DNA from: Paraplanobispora takensis
GTDB taxonomy: Bacteria > Actinomycetota > Actinomycetes > Streptosporangiales > Streptosporangiaceae
Reading direction: 5' to 3'
NCBI RefSeq assembly: GCF_016863195.1
Contig: NZ_BOOK01000044.1
Location: 1 to 64,000 of the forward strand
Length of the DNA stretch: 64,000 bases
The notes under the pieces: model-generated
Told to the model about the DNA's origin: nothing
Database searches by the model: none
What the model saw: only the letters and a program-made list of their open reading frames with translations
Made by a program: the position numbers and the translations under genes
Part shown: piece by piece, positions 40,433 to 49,129 of the stretch
Layout of the letters: each line of letters begins with the position of its first letter
Numbering within the stretch: the stretch's first letter is position 1

Positions 40433-41491
40433 TCAGGGCAGCAGCCGGTAGAACCGCCAGAAGCCGAAGTCCTCGATCGGCAGGACCTCGACGTCGCGGA
40501 AGCCCGCCTCGGTGGCGTAGCGGCGCAGGGTGTCCGGGCGCATCACGGTCCCGGTGCCGGCCGAGGGCTGGTGCGCCATCCCGTCGGGCAGGCAGATGAG
40601 CAGGCTGAAGCCGTACAGCAGCCGCTCGGTGTCGTCGGCCGGGGCGGTGAACGCCTCACCGGCGGCCTCGTCCATGACGACGACCACGCCGCCCGGCCTG
40701 AGCGCCCGCCGTACCGCGGCCAGGGTCTCCACCGGCCGGGACATGTCGTGCAGGCACTCGAAGGCGAAGACCGCGTCGTAGCGGCCCTCCTCCAGCAGGG
40801 TCGCATCGCCGTGGTGGAAGGCCAGCCGCCCGCCGTCGGAGAGGCCGGCCGCCTTGGCGTTGCGCCCGGCCAGCTCGATGGAGGGCGCGTCGACGTCGAC
40901 GCCCTCGACGACGGCCTCCGGATAGGCGCGGGCCAGCGCGATGGCGGACCATCCCCCGCCGCAGCCGACGTCGGCCAGGCGCGCGCCGGGACGGCGCAGC
41001 ACCGCGTCGAGGTCGGCCACCCCGGCCAGCGCGGGCGTGAGCGCGGTCTCGAACCAGGGCCGGTTCATGTCGGCCTGGGACTCGCGCACGTCCGTCCCGA
41101 ACGTGGCCCAGCCGACACCGCCGCCGCCGCGGTAGGCCTCCAGCAGGGCGGGGGTGTGCACCGCGGCCCCGGCGAGCATGCGGGCCAGCGGGGCCAGGTA
41201 GGCCAGGCTGGACTCGTCGGTCAGCACCTCGGCCGCCCCGGCCGGCAGGGTGAAGCGGCCGTCGGCGCCGGCGGTCAGGATTCCTGCGGCGGCCTGCTGC
41301 TCCAGCCATTCGCGGGCGTAACGCTCGTGGCCCCCCGCCCGGGCGCTCAGCTCGGCGGCGGTGGCCGGGCCGTGCGCGGCCAGCGCCCGGTACCAGCCCA
41401 GGCGGTCGCCGAGGTGGATCGACAGGATCTCGATCGTGCCGAGCGCGGCCTGGAACAGCCGGTCGGCGAACTCCTCCGTGGTCATGGTCAT
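40433..41491 (-). CDS. class I SAM-dependent methyltransferase
   Basis: The 352-residue protein has an N-terminal winged-helix-like domain (about 1-100, LSARAGGHERYAREWLEQQ) as in plant-type and ubiquinone-like O-methyltransferases. A Rossmann methyltransferase core follows: motif I LADVGCGGGWSAIALA (about 173-188), acidic VEGVDVDAPS, AFECLHDM and LRPGGVVVVMDEA. The substrate is a small molecule that cannot be assigned. ATG 41491 follows GGGAGAG; an upstream in-frame ATG at 41539 has no such site. Confidence 0.87.
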   Translation of the reverse strand: MTMTTEEFADRLFQAALGTIEILSIHLGDRLGWYRALAAHGPATAAELSARAGGHERYAREWLEQQAAAGILTAGADGRFTLPAGAAEVLTDESSLAYLAPLARMLAGAAVHTPALLEAYRGGGGVGWATFGTDVRESQADMNRPWFETALTPALAGVADLDAVLRRPGARLADVGCGGGWSAIALARAYPEAVVEGVDVDAPSIELAGRNAKAAGLSDGGRLAFHHGDATLLEEGRYDAVFAFECLHDMSRPVETLAAVRRALRPGGVVVVMDEAAGEAFTAPADDTERLLYGFSLLICLPDGMAHQPSAGTGTVMRPDTLRRYATEAGFRDVEVLPIEDFGFWRFYRLLP

Positions 41492-41725
41492 GCTCTCTCC
41501 CTGGGTCGTTTCACCGATGCTCGGCGGAGGCGCTGTCAAAACGCTGCCGCCCGGCTGTCACCTCCGGCCTGGGAAGGACGACGGATGTCACCCTGGATCT
41601 ACGAGATTCAGGAAATATCTGCATTGTTCATGACACCTCACTAAGGAGGCCGCAGAAGTGCTGTTATCGGATGGATGCGGCCGGAGTTACGGATGGTAGG
41701 GATGTGGCAATAGGGTTTACGAGCT

Positions 41726-42688
41726 ATGACCGGGAACGTACGCAATCGCGGGCGCAAGCCCTTTTTGTGGCTGCTCGCCTTCGGCGGGGCGGCCATGCTC
41801 CTGGTCGGCGGCAGCGGTGTCGTGAGCGTGCCCGCCACCCCGGCCCCCATCGCGGCCCCCACCGGACCCGCCCCCGGCGCACCCGCCCCGACCGTGGTGG
41901 CGCAGGTCGCGGCCCCCTCCGGAGCGGCGCCGGCGGTACGGCCCACCGGAGCGCTCCACCCCGTCGGCGGATCCGCGACGGCGCCCGTTCCCACCGTGAG
42001 TCCCCTTCCCACCGCGAGCCCCGTTCCCACCGCGAGCCCCGTTCCCACCGGGACGGCCCAGGTCCCGGTGACCCCCACCCCCGCGCCGGAGCCGGACTCC
42101 GACCCGCGGGAGATCCGCCCGGAGACGCTGCTCGTCAACGGCCGTCAGCAGCCTGTCAAGGTCCGCGTACCCCGCTCCGCGGGCGGCCGTTATCGGGTCG
42201 CCCCCGGCCAGGCCGCTCCTCCCCGGGGCAAGGGGAAGGTCATCCGCTACATCGTCGAGGTCGAGCGCGGGCTCCCCTTCGACGCGGAGGAGTTCGCCCG
42301 CGAGGTGCACCGGACCCTCAACGACCGGCGCAGCTGGGGATTCCGCTTCAAGCGGGTCTCGCGCGGGCCGGTCGGGATCCGGGTGTCGCTGTCCAGCCCG
42401 GCGATGGCGGACCGCCGGTGCCTGCCGCTGCGCACCCTCGGCGTACTGTCGTGCTGGAACGGCGGGCGCGCGGTCATCAACGCGATGCGCTGGAACGAGG
42501 GCGTGCCGGGCTACCGCGGCGACGTCGCCTCCTACCGGGAGTACGTCGTCAACCACGAGGTCGGCCACGGACTGGGCCACGGCCACGTCTCCTGCCCCGG
42601 TCCCGGCAGACGCGCCCCGATCATGCTCCAGCAGACCAAGTCCCTGCACGGCTGCCGCCCCAACCCCTGGCCCTTCCCGAAGCGGTGA
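41726..42688 (+). CDS. DUF3152-family membrane-anchored zincin-like protein
   Basis: The 320-residue protein has one N-terminal transmembrane segment (about 12-34), then a Pro/Thr/Ala-rich extracellular spacer with tandem SPVPTA units (about 35-130). The C-terminal DUF3152 domain (about 165-320) contains NHEVGHGLGHGHVSC, a metzincin-like HExxHxxxxxH zinc site, with IMLQQT just after as a possible Met-turn. The family is actinobacterial and predicted to be a secreted or surface metalloprotease. Activity is unproven. ATG start without a clear ribosome-binding site. Confidence 0.83.
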   Translation: MTGNVRNRGRKPFLWLLAFGGAAMLLVGGSGVVSVPATPAPIAAPTGPAPGAPAPTVVAQVAAPSGAAPAVRPTGALHPVGGSATAPVPTVSPLPTASPVPTASPVPTGTAQVPVTPTPAPEPDSDPREIRPETLLVNGRQQPVKVRVPRSAGGRYRVAPGQAAPPRGKGKVIRYIVEVERGLPFDAEEFAREVHRTLNDRRSWGFRFKRVSRGPVGIRVSLSSPAMADRRCLPLRTLGVLSCWNGGRAVINAMRWNEGVPGYRGDVASYREYVVNHEVGHGLGHGHVSCPGPGRRAPIMLQQTKSLHGCRPNPWPFPKR

Positions 42689-42796
42689 CCGCACGGCCCT
42701 CCTCTCAGAAGGGCGCGGCGCACCGGGACCCCACGGGCACCGGCGGCCGGGCACCTGGCGTACGGTCGCGGTAAAACCCCGTCGAAGGGCCTGCCC

Positions 42797-44014
42797 GTGT
42801 CCGTCGCCCCCCATCCCCGCGTCAGCCTGGACGCCATGCTGCGGGACCTGGAGGATCTCGTCGCCTGCGAGTCCTTCTCCGCCGACCTCGCCGCGGTCGC
42901 CCGCAGCGCCGGAGTCGTCGCCGAGCAGGGTGCCCGCCTGCTCGGAGCCGGCCCCGAGACGATCGTCGTCGACGGCGTCACCCACCTGCGCTGGACCTTC
43001 GGCACGCCCCGGGTGCTCGTCCTGGGCCACCACGACACGGTCTGGCCGATCGGCACGCTGCGGGACATCCCCTGGTCGGTGACCGGCGGGATCGCCCGGG
43101 GGCCGGGGGTGTTCGACATGAAGGCCGGTCTGGTCCAGGCGTTCCACGCGCTGGCCTCGCTGCCGTCGCCGGAGGGGGTGTGCCTCCTGGTCACCGGTGA
43201 CGAGGAGGTCGGCTCGACGAGCTCACGCGCCCTGGTCGAGGAGGCGGCCCGCGGGTGCGCGGCGACGTTCGTCCTAGAGGCCGGCGCCGACGGCGGCGCG
43301 CTGAAGACCGCACGCAAGGGCACCTCGAACTATGACGTCGTGGTGCACGGCAAGGCCGCCCACGCGGGCCTTGAGCCGGGCAAGGGCGCCAACGCCGCGA
43401 TCGAGCTGGCCCACCAGATCCTCGCCGTCGAGGGCATCGCCGCCCTGGCCGACGCGGAGGACCTCGGCGGCGCGGGCGGCCGGGGTACGGCGGGCACCGC
43501 CGTACCTGAAGCCCCGGGAGCCGGGGGCGTGATCGCGCCGGGGATGGGGACCACGGTCACGCCGACGGTGGTGAGCGCCGGGACCACGGTCAACACGGTG
43601 CCCGCGCTGGCCCGTGTGTCGGTGGACGTGCGGGCGCCCTCCCTCGCCGCGCAGGAGCGGGTGGACGCGCTGATGCGGGCGCTGTCCCCGCGGCTGGCCG
43701 GGACCCGGCTGGAGATCCTGGGCGGCCCGAACCGGCCGCCGATGGAGGAGTCCTCCTCCGTCGGGTTGCTCGCGCTCGCCCGGCGGATCGCCGCCGGACT
43801 CGGTCTCGGGCATCTGGCCGCCACGGCCGTGGGCGGCGCCTCCGACGGCAACTTCACCGCGGGCGTGGGGTGCCCCACCCTCGACGGGCTCGGCGCGGTC
43901 GGGGGCGGCGCCCACGCCCGCGACGAGCACGTGATCGTGGCCGAGATGCCGGGCCGCACGGCGCTGCTGGCCGGGCTCGTCGAGGCGGTGCTGACCGGAA
44001 CGGCGGCACGGTGA
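42797..44014 (+). CDS. M20-family metallopeptidase, likely N-acyl-amino acid deacylase
   Basis: The 405-residue cytosolic dizinc hydrolase has the metal ligands in LVLGHHDTVWP (His, Asp), ARGPGVFDMKAG (bridging Asp), LVTGDEEVGS (catalytic Glu pair), LEAGADGG and a late HARDEHV. A dimerisation domain carries a Gly/Ala insertion (GGAGGRGTAGTAV) near residue 225. GAAGGG precedes GTG 42797. The next two genes are a GNAT and an N-acylamino acid racemase. In such clusters the M20 enzyme removes the N-succinyl group from the L-amino acid. Substrate assignment rests on context. Confidence 0.87.
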   Translation: MSVAPHPRVSLDAMLRDLEDLVACESFSADLAAVARSAGVVAEQGARLLGAGPETIVVDGVTHLRWTFGTPRVLVLGHHDTVWPIGTLRDIPWSVTGGIARGPGVFDMKAGLVQAFHALASLPSPEGVCLLVTGDEEVGSTSSRALVEEAARGCAATFVLEAGADGGALKTARKGTSNYDVVVHGKAAHAGLEPGKGANAAIELAHQILAVEGIAALADAEDLGGAGGRGTAGTAVPEAPGAGGVIAPGMGTTVTPTVVSAGTTVNTVPALARVSVDVRAPSLAAQERVDALMRALSPRLAGTRLEILGGPNRPPMEESSSVGLLALARRIAAGLGLGHLAATAVGGASDGNFTAGVGCPTLDGLGAVGGGAHARDEHVIVAEMPGRTALLAGLVEAVLTGTAAR

Positions 44015-44057
44015 ACCGCTGCACCCGAGGGGACGGCACGAGATCGGCGGGGACGGC

Positions 44058-44879
44058 ATGAATCGCGACGCGACGAGCGGTGACGGCGCGGACCGTACGG
44101 CGGGCGGGGTCGTGGTGCGGGAGCTGCACTCCCTGCAGGAGTTCGGGGAGGTCTTCCGGCTCTTCGAGCGCATCTGGCGGCCCGACCCGGGCAATCCGCC
44201 CGCCACGGTCGAGCTGATGCGGGCGCTGTCGCACGCGGGCAACTACGTGGCCGGGGCCTACGAGGACGGGCGGCTGGCCGGCGCCTCGGTCGGGTTCCTG
44301 GCGGCCCCGGCGGGCAGGGCGCTGCACTCCCACGTCACCGGCGCCTCGGCCGGGCGCGGGATCGGGTTCGCCCTCAAGCTCCACCAGCGCTCGTGGGCCC
44401 TGGAGCGCGGCCTGGACCGGGTCACCTGGACCTACGACCCGCTGGTACGGCGCAATGCCCACTTCAACCTGGTCAAGCTCGGCGCCCTGCCGGAGGAGTA
44501 CCTGCCGTCGTTCTACGGTGCCATGGGGGACGCGATCAACGCCGGGGACGAGTCGGACCGGGTCCTGGCCGTCTGGCGGCTGGCGGAGCCGCACGTGGCT
44601 GCCGCCGCCCGGCGCGAGCCGTACCTGCCGGATGTGCCGGCGGAGGCGGTGACCGGGCTGGGCGAGCGGGACGGCCGCCCGGTCGCCGGGCGGACCGACG
44701 CGCGGGTGGTGCTGGTGGCGGTGCCCGACGACGTCGAGGACCTGCGGCGCCGGGACCCGGAAGCGGCCAAGGCGTGGCGGCACGCCGTACGGGAGGTGCT
44801 GGGCGGACTCATGGAAGAGGGCGCAAAAGTCACCGGATTTCACCACAAATCGTGTTATGTCGTAGAACGCCCCTCCTGA
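44058..44879 (+). CDS. GNAT N-acyltransferase associated with N-acylamino acid racemase
   Basis: The 273-residue protein has a GNAT core: VRELHSLQEFGEVFRLFERIW at the start, the acyl-CoA loop GASAGRGIGFALKLHQRSWALERG (about 94-117) and WTYDPLVRRNAHFNLVKLGA. The latter block is typical of GNATs encoded next to MenC-like racemases, where the characterised enzyme transfers succinyl from succinyl-CoA to D-amino acids. A C-terminal extension contains DVEDLRRRDPEAAKAWRHAVREVL. It sits 43 bp after the deacylase and 43 bp before the racemase. Confidence 0.84.
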   Translation: MNRDATSGDGADRTAGGVVVRELHSLQEFGEVFRLFERIWRPDPGNPPATVELMRALSHAGNYVAGAYEDGRLAGASVGFLAAPAGRALHSHVTGASAGRGIGFALKLHQRSWALERGLDRVTWTYDPLVRRNAHFNLVKLGALPEEYLPSFYGAMGDAINAGDESDRVLAVWRLAEPHVAAAARREPYLPDVPAEAVTGLGERDGRPVAGRTDARVVLVAVPDDVEDLRRRDPEAAKAWRHAVREVLGGLMEEGAKVTGFHHKSCYVVERPS

Positions 44880-44922
44880 TCGTCACTCCCTGCCCGGCCC
44901 GAACCACGTCCGAGGAGAGCCA

Positions 44923-46023
44923 ATGAAGATCACCGGAGTCGAGCTGCGGCGGATCGCGATGCCGCTGGTCGCCCCGTTCCGTACCTCGTTCGGCACCGAG
45001 ACGACCCGCGAGGTGCTCCTGGTCCGGGTCGTCACCGCCGAGGCCGAGGGCTGGGGCGAGTGCGTGGCCATGGCCGAGCCCCGCTACTCCTCCGAGTACG
45101 CCGACGGCGCCGCCGACGTGCTGCGCCGTTTCCTCGTCCCCGCCCTGCCCCGGCAAGCCGACGCCCAGGCCGCGGGCCGGGCGATGGAGCCGTTCAAGGG
45201 CCACCGGATGGCCAAGGCCGCCCTGGAGACCGCCGTCCTGGACGCCCGCCTGCGCACCACGGGCGAGTCCTTCGGCTCCTTCCTCGGCGCGTCCCGCGAC
45301 CGCGTCCCCTGCGGCGTCTCGGTCGGCATCATGGACTCCGTCCCCGAGCTCCTCGACGCGGTCACCGGCTATGTCGAGGAGGGCTACCTGCGGATCAAGC
45401 TGAAGATCGAACCGGGCTGGGACCTGGCGCCGGTCCGGGCCGTGCGCGAGCGCTTCGGCGACGACCTGCTGCTCCAGGTCGACGCCAACGCCGCCTACAC
45501 CCTCGCCGACGCCCGCCACCTCGCCGGGCTCGACGAGTTCGGCCTGCTGCTCGTCGAGCAGCCCCTGGCCGAAGACGACCTGGTCCAGCACGCCCGGCTG
45601 GCGAAGGTGATGAGGACCCCGATCTGCCTGGACGAGTCGATCGAGTCCGCCGCGCACGCCGCCGCGGCGATCTCCCTGGGCGCCTGCTCGGTCGTCAACG
45701 TCAAGCCCGGCCGGGTCGGCGGCTATCTGGAGGCCCGGCGCATCCACGACCTGTGCCGGGCCCACGGCGTCGCCGTGTGGTGCGGCGGCATGCTGGAGAC
45801 CGGCCTGGGCAGGGCGGCCAACGTCGCGCTGGCCGCGCTGCCCGGCTTCACCCTGCCCGGTGACACCTCCGGCTCCGGCCGCTACTACGCCGCCGACATC
45901 ACGCCGCCGTTCGTCCTGGACGACGGCCACCTGCCGGTCCCCGCGGGCCCCGGTCTCGGCGTGGATCCGGTACCGGAGATCCTGGAGGAGGTCACGGTCT
46001 CCACCGAGTGGATCGCCCTGTGA
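44923..46023 (+). CDS. N-acylamino acid racemase / o-succinylbenzoate synthase family enolase
   Basis: The 366-residue enolase-superfamily enzyme has the catalytic lysine pair in LRIKLKIEPG, the metal ligands in LLQVDANAAY, LLVEQPLAEDD and CLDESIES, and the second lysine in VVNVKPGRVGGYLEA. The family includes MenC and N-succinylamino acid racemase. With no other men genes nearby and a GNAT plus M20 deacylase upstream, the racemase role is favoured: D-amino acid to N-succinyl-D, to N-succinyl-L, then to L-amino acid. GAGGAG precedes the ATG. Some members do both reactions. Confidence 0.9.
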   Translation: MKITGVELRRIAMPLVAPFRTSFGTETTREVLLVRVVTAEAEGWGECVAMAEPRYSSEYADGAADVLRRFLVPALPRQADAQAAGRAMEPFKGHRMAKAALETAVLDARLRTTGESFGSFLGASRDRVPCGVSVGIMDSVPELLDAVTGYVEEGYLRIKLKIEPGWDLAPVRAVRERFGDDLLLQVDANAAYTLADARHLAGLDEFGLLLVEQPLAEDDLVQHARLAKVMRTPICLDESIESAAHAAAAISLGACSVVNVKPGRVGGYLEARRIHDLCRAHGVAVWCGGMLETGLGRAANVALAALPGFTLPGDTSGSGRYYAADITPPFVLDDGHLPVPAGPGLGVDPVPEILEEVTVSTEWIAL

Positions 46024-46037
46024 GCACCCGCTCCGCC

Positions 46038-47363
46038 TCACCCGACCCTGGGCGTGGCGCGGGCGCCGAAGTGCACGTACGGCGAGCCGTCGGCCAGCTC
46101 GTAGAAGACCACGGGGATCCACTGGGGGTCGCCCTCCGGACGGCCGACGAAGGTGGTCTCGTCCACCGGCACGAGGTCGAACTCCACCGGCGGGCGGAGC
46201 CCGGCGAGCGTGCCGGTGGCCTCGCTGCGCAGCCGGAGCCGCCCGTCCTGGAGGGTCAGCGTCACCCGGCTCCCCGTCCGTTCGTACCGTCCGGCGTAGC
46301 GCCCGGCGTCCACCTGCGCGGGTGTGTCCGGCGGCCCGAGCACCGGCGGCACGGTCAGGCCGAGCAGCTCGTCGAGCAGTTCGGTGATCAGGGTCCGCTG
46401 GAAGGCCGCGGTGTGGCCGCCGTTGGCCAGCACGCACACCGCCGTCTCGCTGCCGGGCACCGCCCAGAGCATGGCCGCCTGGCCGACGGTGTTGCCGCCG
46501 TGGGAGAGGATCCGCCGGCCGTCCCACTCGTCCAGGATCCACCCGATCCCCCATTGCCTGCCCATGGTGTGCGGGTTGGGGATCTCCACCTGCGGCTCCC
46601 ACATCGTCTCGGGGCCGGCGAGCAGGCCGGGGCCGAAGTGGGCGCGGGCGAAGGCCACGACGTCCGCGGGCCGCGAGCAGATCAGCCCCGCCGGGCCGAC
46701 GGCCCGCATCAGCCCCCAGACCGGGCTGGGGGCGCCCTCGACGTGGCCGACGGCGGCACGGAAGCGGATCACGTCCTCCGGCAGGGTCCAGGTGTGGGTC
46801 AGGCCGAGCGGGTCGATGATCTGCTCGCGCAGCGCGACGTCCCACACCTCGCCGGTGAGGCGCTCGACGATCCGCCCGGCGATGACGAACCCGGAGTTGC
46901 CGTAGGACTGCGTGGCGCCGAGCGGGTGGTTGCGCGCCAGGTCGGCGCAGGCGGCGACGTACTTCTCCAGGCAGTCGTCACCGCGGCCGGTGTCGATGAA
47001 CAGGTCGCCGTCGATGCCGGAGGTGTGCGAGAGCAGGTGACGGACCGTCACGGACTCGGTCAGCTCGGCGTCGGCCACCCGGAACTCCGGCAGGATCTCG
47101 GCGACGCGCGTGTCCAGGGTGAGCTCGCCCCCCTCGATCAGGAGCATGATCTGGGTCGCGGTCCACACCTTGGTGATCGATCCGATCTGGAAGAGCGAGT
47201 CCGTGGTCGTCTCGACCCCGGTCCCGGTGTTGAGCACACCCGCCGCGAACTCGTGGACCCTTCCCTCATGGAGGAAGGCCAGGCCCGCGCCGGGGACCTC
47301 GAACTCCTCGATCAGCTCCGCGAGCCGTACCTGCCAGCGACCGGGGTCCGTTGCTCCAGCCAC
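46038..47363 (-). CDS. serine hydrolase, class C beta-lactamase fold
   Basis: The 441-residue protein has S62-I-T-K65 (FQIGSITKVWTATQIM), Y154-G-N (TQSYGNSGFVIAGR) and a late HGGN (RILSHGGNTVGQAAM) in place of KTG. This is the AmpC/esterase EstB/DD-carboxypeptidase clan. A C-terminal lipocalin-like domain (about 345-441) follows, as in many actinomycete members. No signal peptide is visible, so it is cytosolic and more probably an esterase or peptidase than a beta-lactamase. GTG 47363 chosen after GAGAGGGG. Converges with the racemase gene 15 bp apart. Confidence 0.87.
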   Translation of the reverse strand: MAGATDPGRWQVRLAELIEEFEVPGAGLAFLHEGRVHEFAAGVLNTGTGVETTTDSLFQIGSITKVWTATQIMLLIEGGELTLDTRVAEILPEFRVADAELTESVTVRHLLSHTSGIDGDLFIDTGRGDDCLEKYVAACADLARNHPLGATQSYGNSGFVIAGRIVERLTGEVWDVALREQIIDPLGLTHTWTLPEDVIRFRAAVGHVEGAPSPVWGLMRAVGPAGLICSRPADVVAFARAHFGPGLLAGPETMWEPQVEIPNPHTMGRQWGIGWILDEWDGRRILSHGGNTVGQAAMLWAVPGSETAVCVLANGGHTAAFQRTLITELLDELLGLTVPPVLGPPDTPAQVDAGRYAGRYERTGSRVTLTLQDGRLRLRSEATGTLAGLRPPVEFDLVPVDETTFVGRPEGDPQWIPVVFYELADGSPYVHFGARATPRVG

Positions 47364-47501
47364 CCGTTGCCCCTCTCTCCCGCTCCGGCCATCGCAAGGA
47401 TCATCCATCGGGACCGGGAGGAGGGAAAGGCGGCTCCGGCCCCGTGACCGCGCGCCGCCCGGCCGGAGGCATACCTTCGCGGCGCGGGGTAGGGGCGGGT
47501 C

Positions 47502-48227
47502 ATGGACATGAGGACGCCGAACACGAAGCGGGGCGGGATCGGGGCCGGAGCGCAGGCCGGGATCGGAGGCGGCGCCACGGCGGGATCCACCCCGGGACCG
47601 GGGCCCGCCGCCGGTACCGCGGGACCCGGATCCGCCACCGGTACGCCCGGGAGCGGCGCGGCGGGATCCGGGTCCGCCGCGGGTACGGCGAGCCCGGCCC
47701 TTCACGCCGTCCCGGACCCCGCGGCGGGCGAGCGCCCCAGGACGCTGGCCGGAGCCCGTCCCAAGACGCTGGCCCGCACGCTGCTGGCCGTGACCGCGAC
47801 GGCCGTGGCCGGGAGCGTGGCCACCACGGCCGCGTCCCGGTGGTACCAGCGGCTGCGCAAGCCGTCCTGGCAGCCGCCGTCCTCGGCCTTCGGACTGGTG
47901 TGGACCCCGCTGTACGGGCTGATCGCCCTCGGGTCCGCCCGCGTCCTCGACCGCCGGGAGGGCGCCGGGCGCCAGGCGTTCGCCGCCCAGCTCGCGACCA
48001 ACCTGGTCCTCAACACCGGCTGGACGCTGATCTTCTTCCGGGCCCGCTCCCCCAGGCTGGCGCTCGCAGAGATCGCCGCGCTCAACGCCTCCAACGCCGC
48101 CCTGATCCGGCAGGCGTGGAAGACCGACAGGACCGCCGGCGCGACCCTGCTGCCCTACGGCGCGTGGACGCTGTTCGCCACCGCGCTCAACACCGCGATC
48201 GTCCGCCTCAACCCCGAGGAGCGCTGA
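47502..48227 (+). CDS. TspO/MBR-family membrane protein with Gly-rich N-terminal extension
   Basis: The last 155 residues form a five-helix TspO domain with ASRWYQRLRKPSWQPPSSAFGLVWTPLYGLIALG and NTGWTLIFFRARSPRLALAEI. TspO binds tetrapyrroles and is linked to porphyrin and oxidative stress. About 85 residues precede it, mostly Gly/Ala/Pro/Ser, including repeated GTPG/GTAG units. This extension is not found in typical TspO proteins (about 150-170 residues). A later start could apply, but no strong internal ribosome-binding site is visible, so the extension may be real. Confidence 0.85.
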   Translation: MDMRTPNTKRGGIGAGAQAGIGGGATAGSTPGPGPAAGTAGPGSATGTPGSGAAGSGSAAGTASPALHAVPDPAAGERPRTLAGARPKTLARTLLAVTATAVAGSVATTAASRWYQRLRKPSWQPPSSAFGLVWTPLYGLIALGSARVLDRREGAGRQAFAAQLATNLVLNTGWTLIFFRARSPRLALAEIAALNASNAALIRQAWKTDRTAGATLLPYGAWTLFATALNTAIVRLNPEER

Positions 48228-48283
48228 TCCCGGCCGCCGGGGCGCCGGACTCACTCACCGGGAGCGCCGGAGTCTGCCGCCGC

Positions 48284-48997
48284 TCAACGGCCCGCCCAGG
48301 GTGCTGCGGCGATCCTGGAGGCCATCGTGCGGGCGTCCCGCTCGTGGTCGACCGCCTCCGGGCGCTCCGCGATCGCGGTGGCCTGCCCGAAGTCGAGGTA
48401 CGTCACCACCGTCCTGCCCTGACGCATCACCACGCCCCGGTAGTGCCCGTGCGTGCCGCGGTCGTCCCGGTAACGCTGACCGGCCACGAACAGCGCCTCC
48501 TGGCCGATCGCCAGCGGCTCCCACCGCCACACCGTGACGGTGCCGTCGGTGTGGGTACGGCGGGCGCACCTGTCCAGGGCGCCGCGGTGCCCGGCCATGG
48601 CCGCCCGGGCACCGTACTCGTCGCGGTAGACCGTCATCCGCTCGATCTTGTACAGGGTCGGCGCGACCAGCGCGATCTGCCGGCCGGCCACCCGCTCACC
48701 GTCCTCGGCCGGCGGCGTCTCGCAGGGGTTCAGCAACGGCGGCAGGCCCGGCTCGTCGGTGCGCTCCCACCGGACCTCCGGCTGGTCGCCCAGCGGCCGC
48801 CCGGCGTCGTCCTCGTGGGCGAGGAACCCCTCGGGGATGACGATCCCGGCCTCGGCGGAACCGGTGACCGTCGGAGTGATCGGCGGGAACACCGCCGCCA
48901 GGTCCTCCTCGGGGCGGGAGGCCGCCAGGCCCCAGACGGCCGCGCCCACGACGATCACGGCGACCACGACGGCGGCGACGACGAGATGTCTGCGCAT
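48284..48997 (-). CDS. membrane-anchored or secreted protein of unknown function
   Basis: The 237-residue protein has one N-terminal hydrophobic helix (about 5-26, LVVAAVVVAVIVVGAAVWGL) and an extracellular domain with two conserved-looking cysteines in NPCETPP and LDRCARRTH. It has weak resemblance in style to actinobacterial sensor-like or lipoprotein-associated domains, but I recognise no named family. The segment EVRWERTDEPGLPPLLNPC is typical of secreted actinomycete hypotheticals. ATG start; divergent from the TetR gene. Confidence 0.7.
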   Translation of the reverse strand: MRRHLVVAAVVVAVIVVGAAVWGLAASRPEEDLAAVFPPITPTVTGSAEAGIVIPEGFLAHEDDAGRPLGDQPEVRWERTDEPGLPPLLNPCETPPAEDGERVAGRQIALVAPTLYKIERMTVYRDEYGARAAMAGHRGALDRCARRTHTDGTVTVWRWEPLAIGQEALFVAGQRYRDDRGTHGHYRGVVMRQGRTVVTYLDFGQATAIAERPEAVDHERDARTMASRIAAAPWAGR

Positions 48998-49069
48998 GCC
49001 TCTGATACACCGGCCGGTGCCGTCCGGTTCCCCTTCACCCCGCAGGTGGGCGCCGCCCTACCGGAGCAT

Positions 49070-49110
49070 GCAAAATTTTGCGCGTCACGAATATTTTCTG
49101 ATCCAGAAAA
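49070..49110. promoter_or_regulatory. two palindromes upstream of TetR gene
   Basis: GCAAAATTTTGC (49070-49081) is a perfect 12-bp palindrome. TTTTCTG-ATC-CAGAAAA (49094-49110) is a second, 7-bp-arm inverted repeat ending 19 bp before the TetR GTG. The AT-rich island contrasts with the surrounding DNA and is the expected site for TetR autoregulation; it could also serve the divergent unknown gene. Confidence 0.55.
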
Positions 49111-49129
49111 AATTGCTAGGGTGGTCGTC

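Noticed and set aside
44923-46023. Menaquinone biosynthesis gene menC
   Set aside because: No other men genes are adjacent, while a GNAT and an M20 deacylase are. The racemase reading is preferred, though dual function is possible.
46038-47363. Class C beta-lactamase giving antibiotic resistance
   Set aside because: There is no signal peptide and HGG replaces KTG, which favours an esterase or peptidase.
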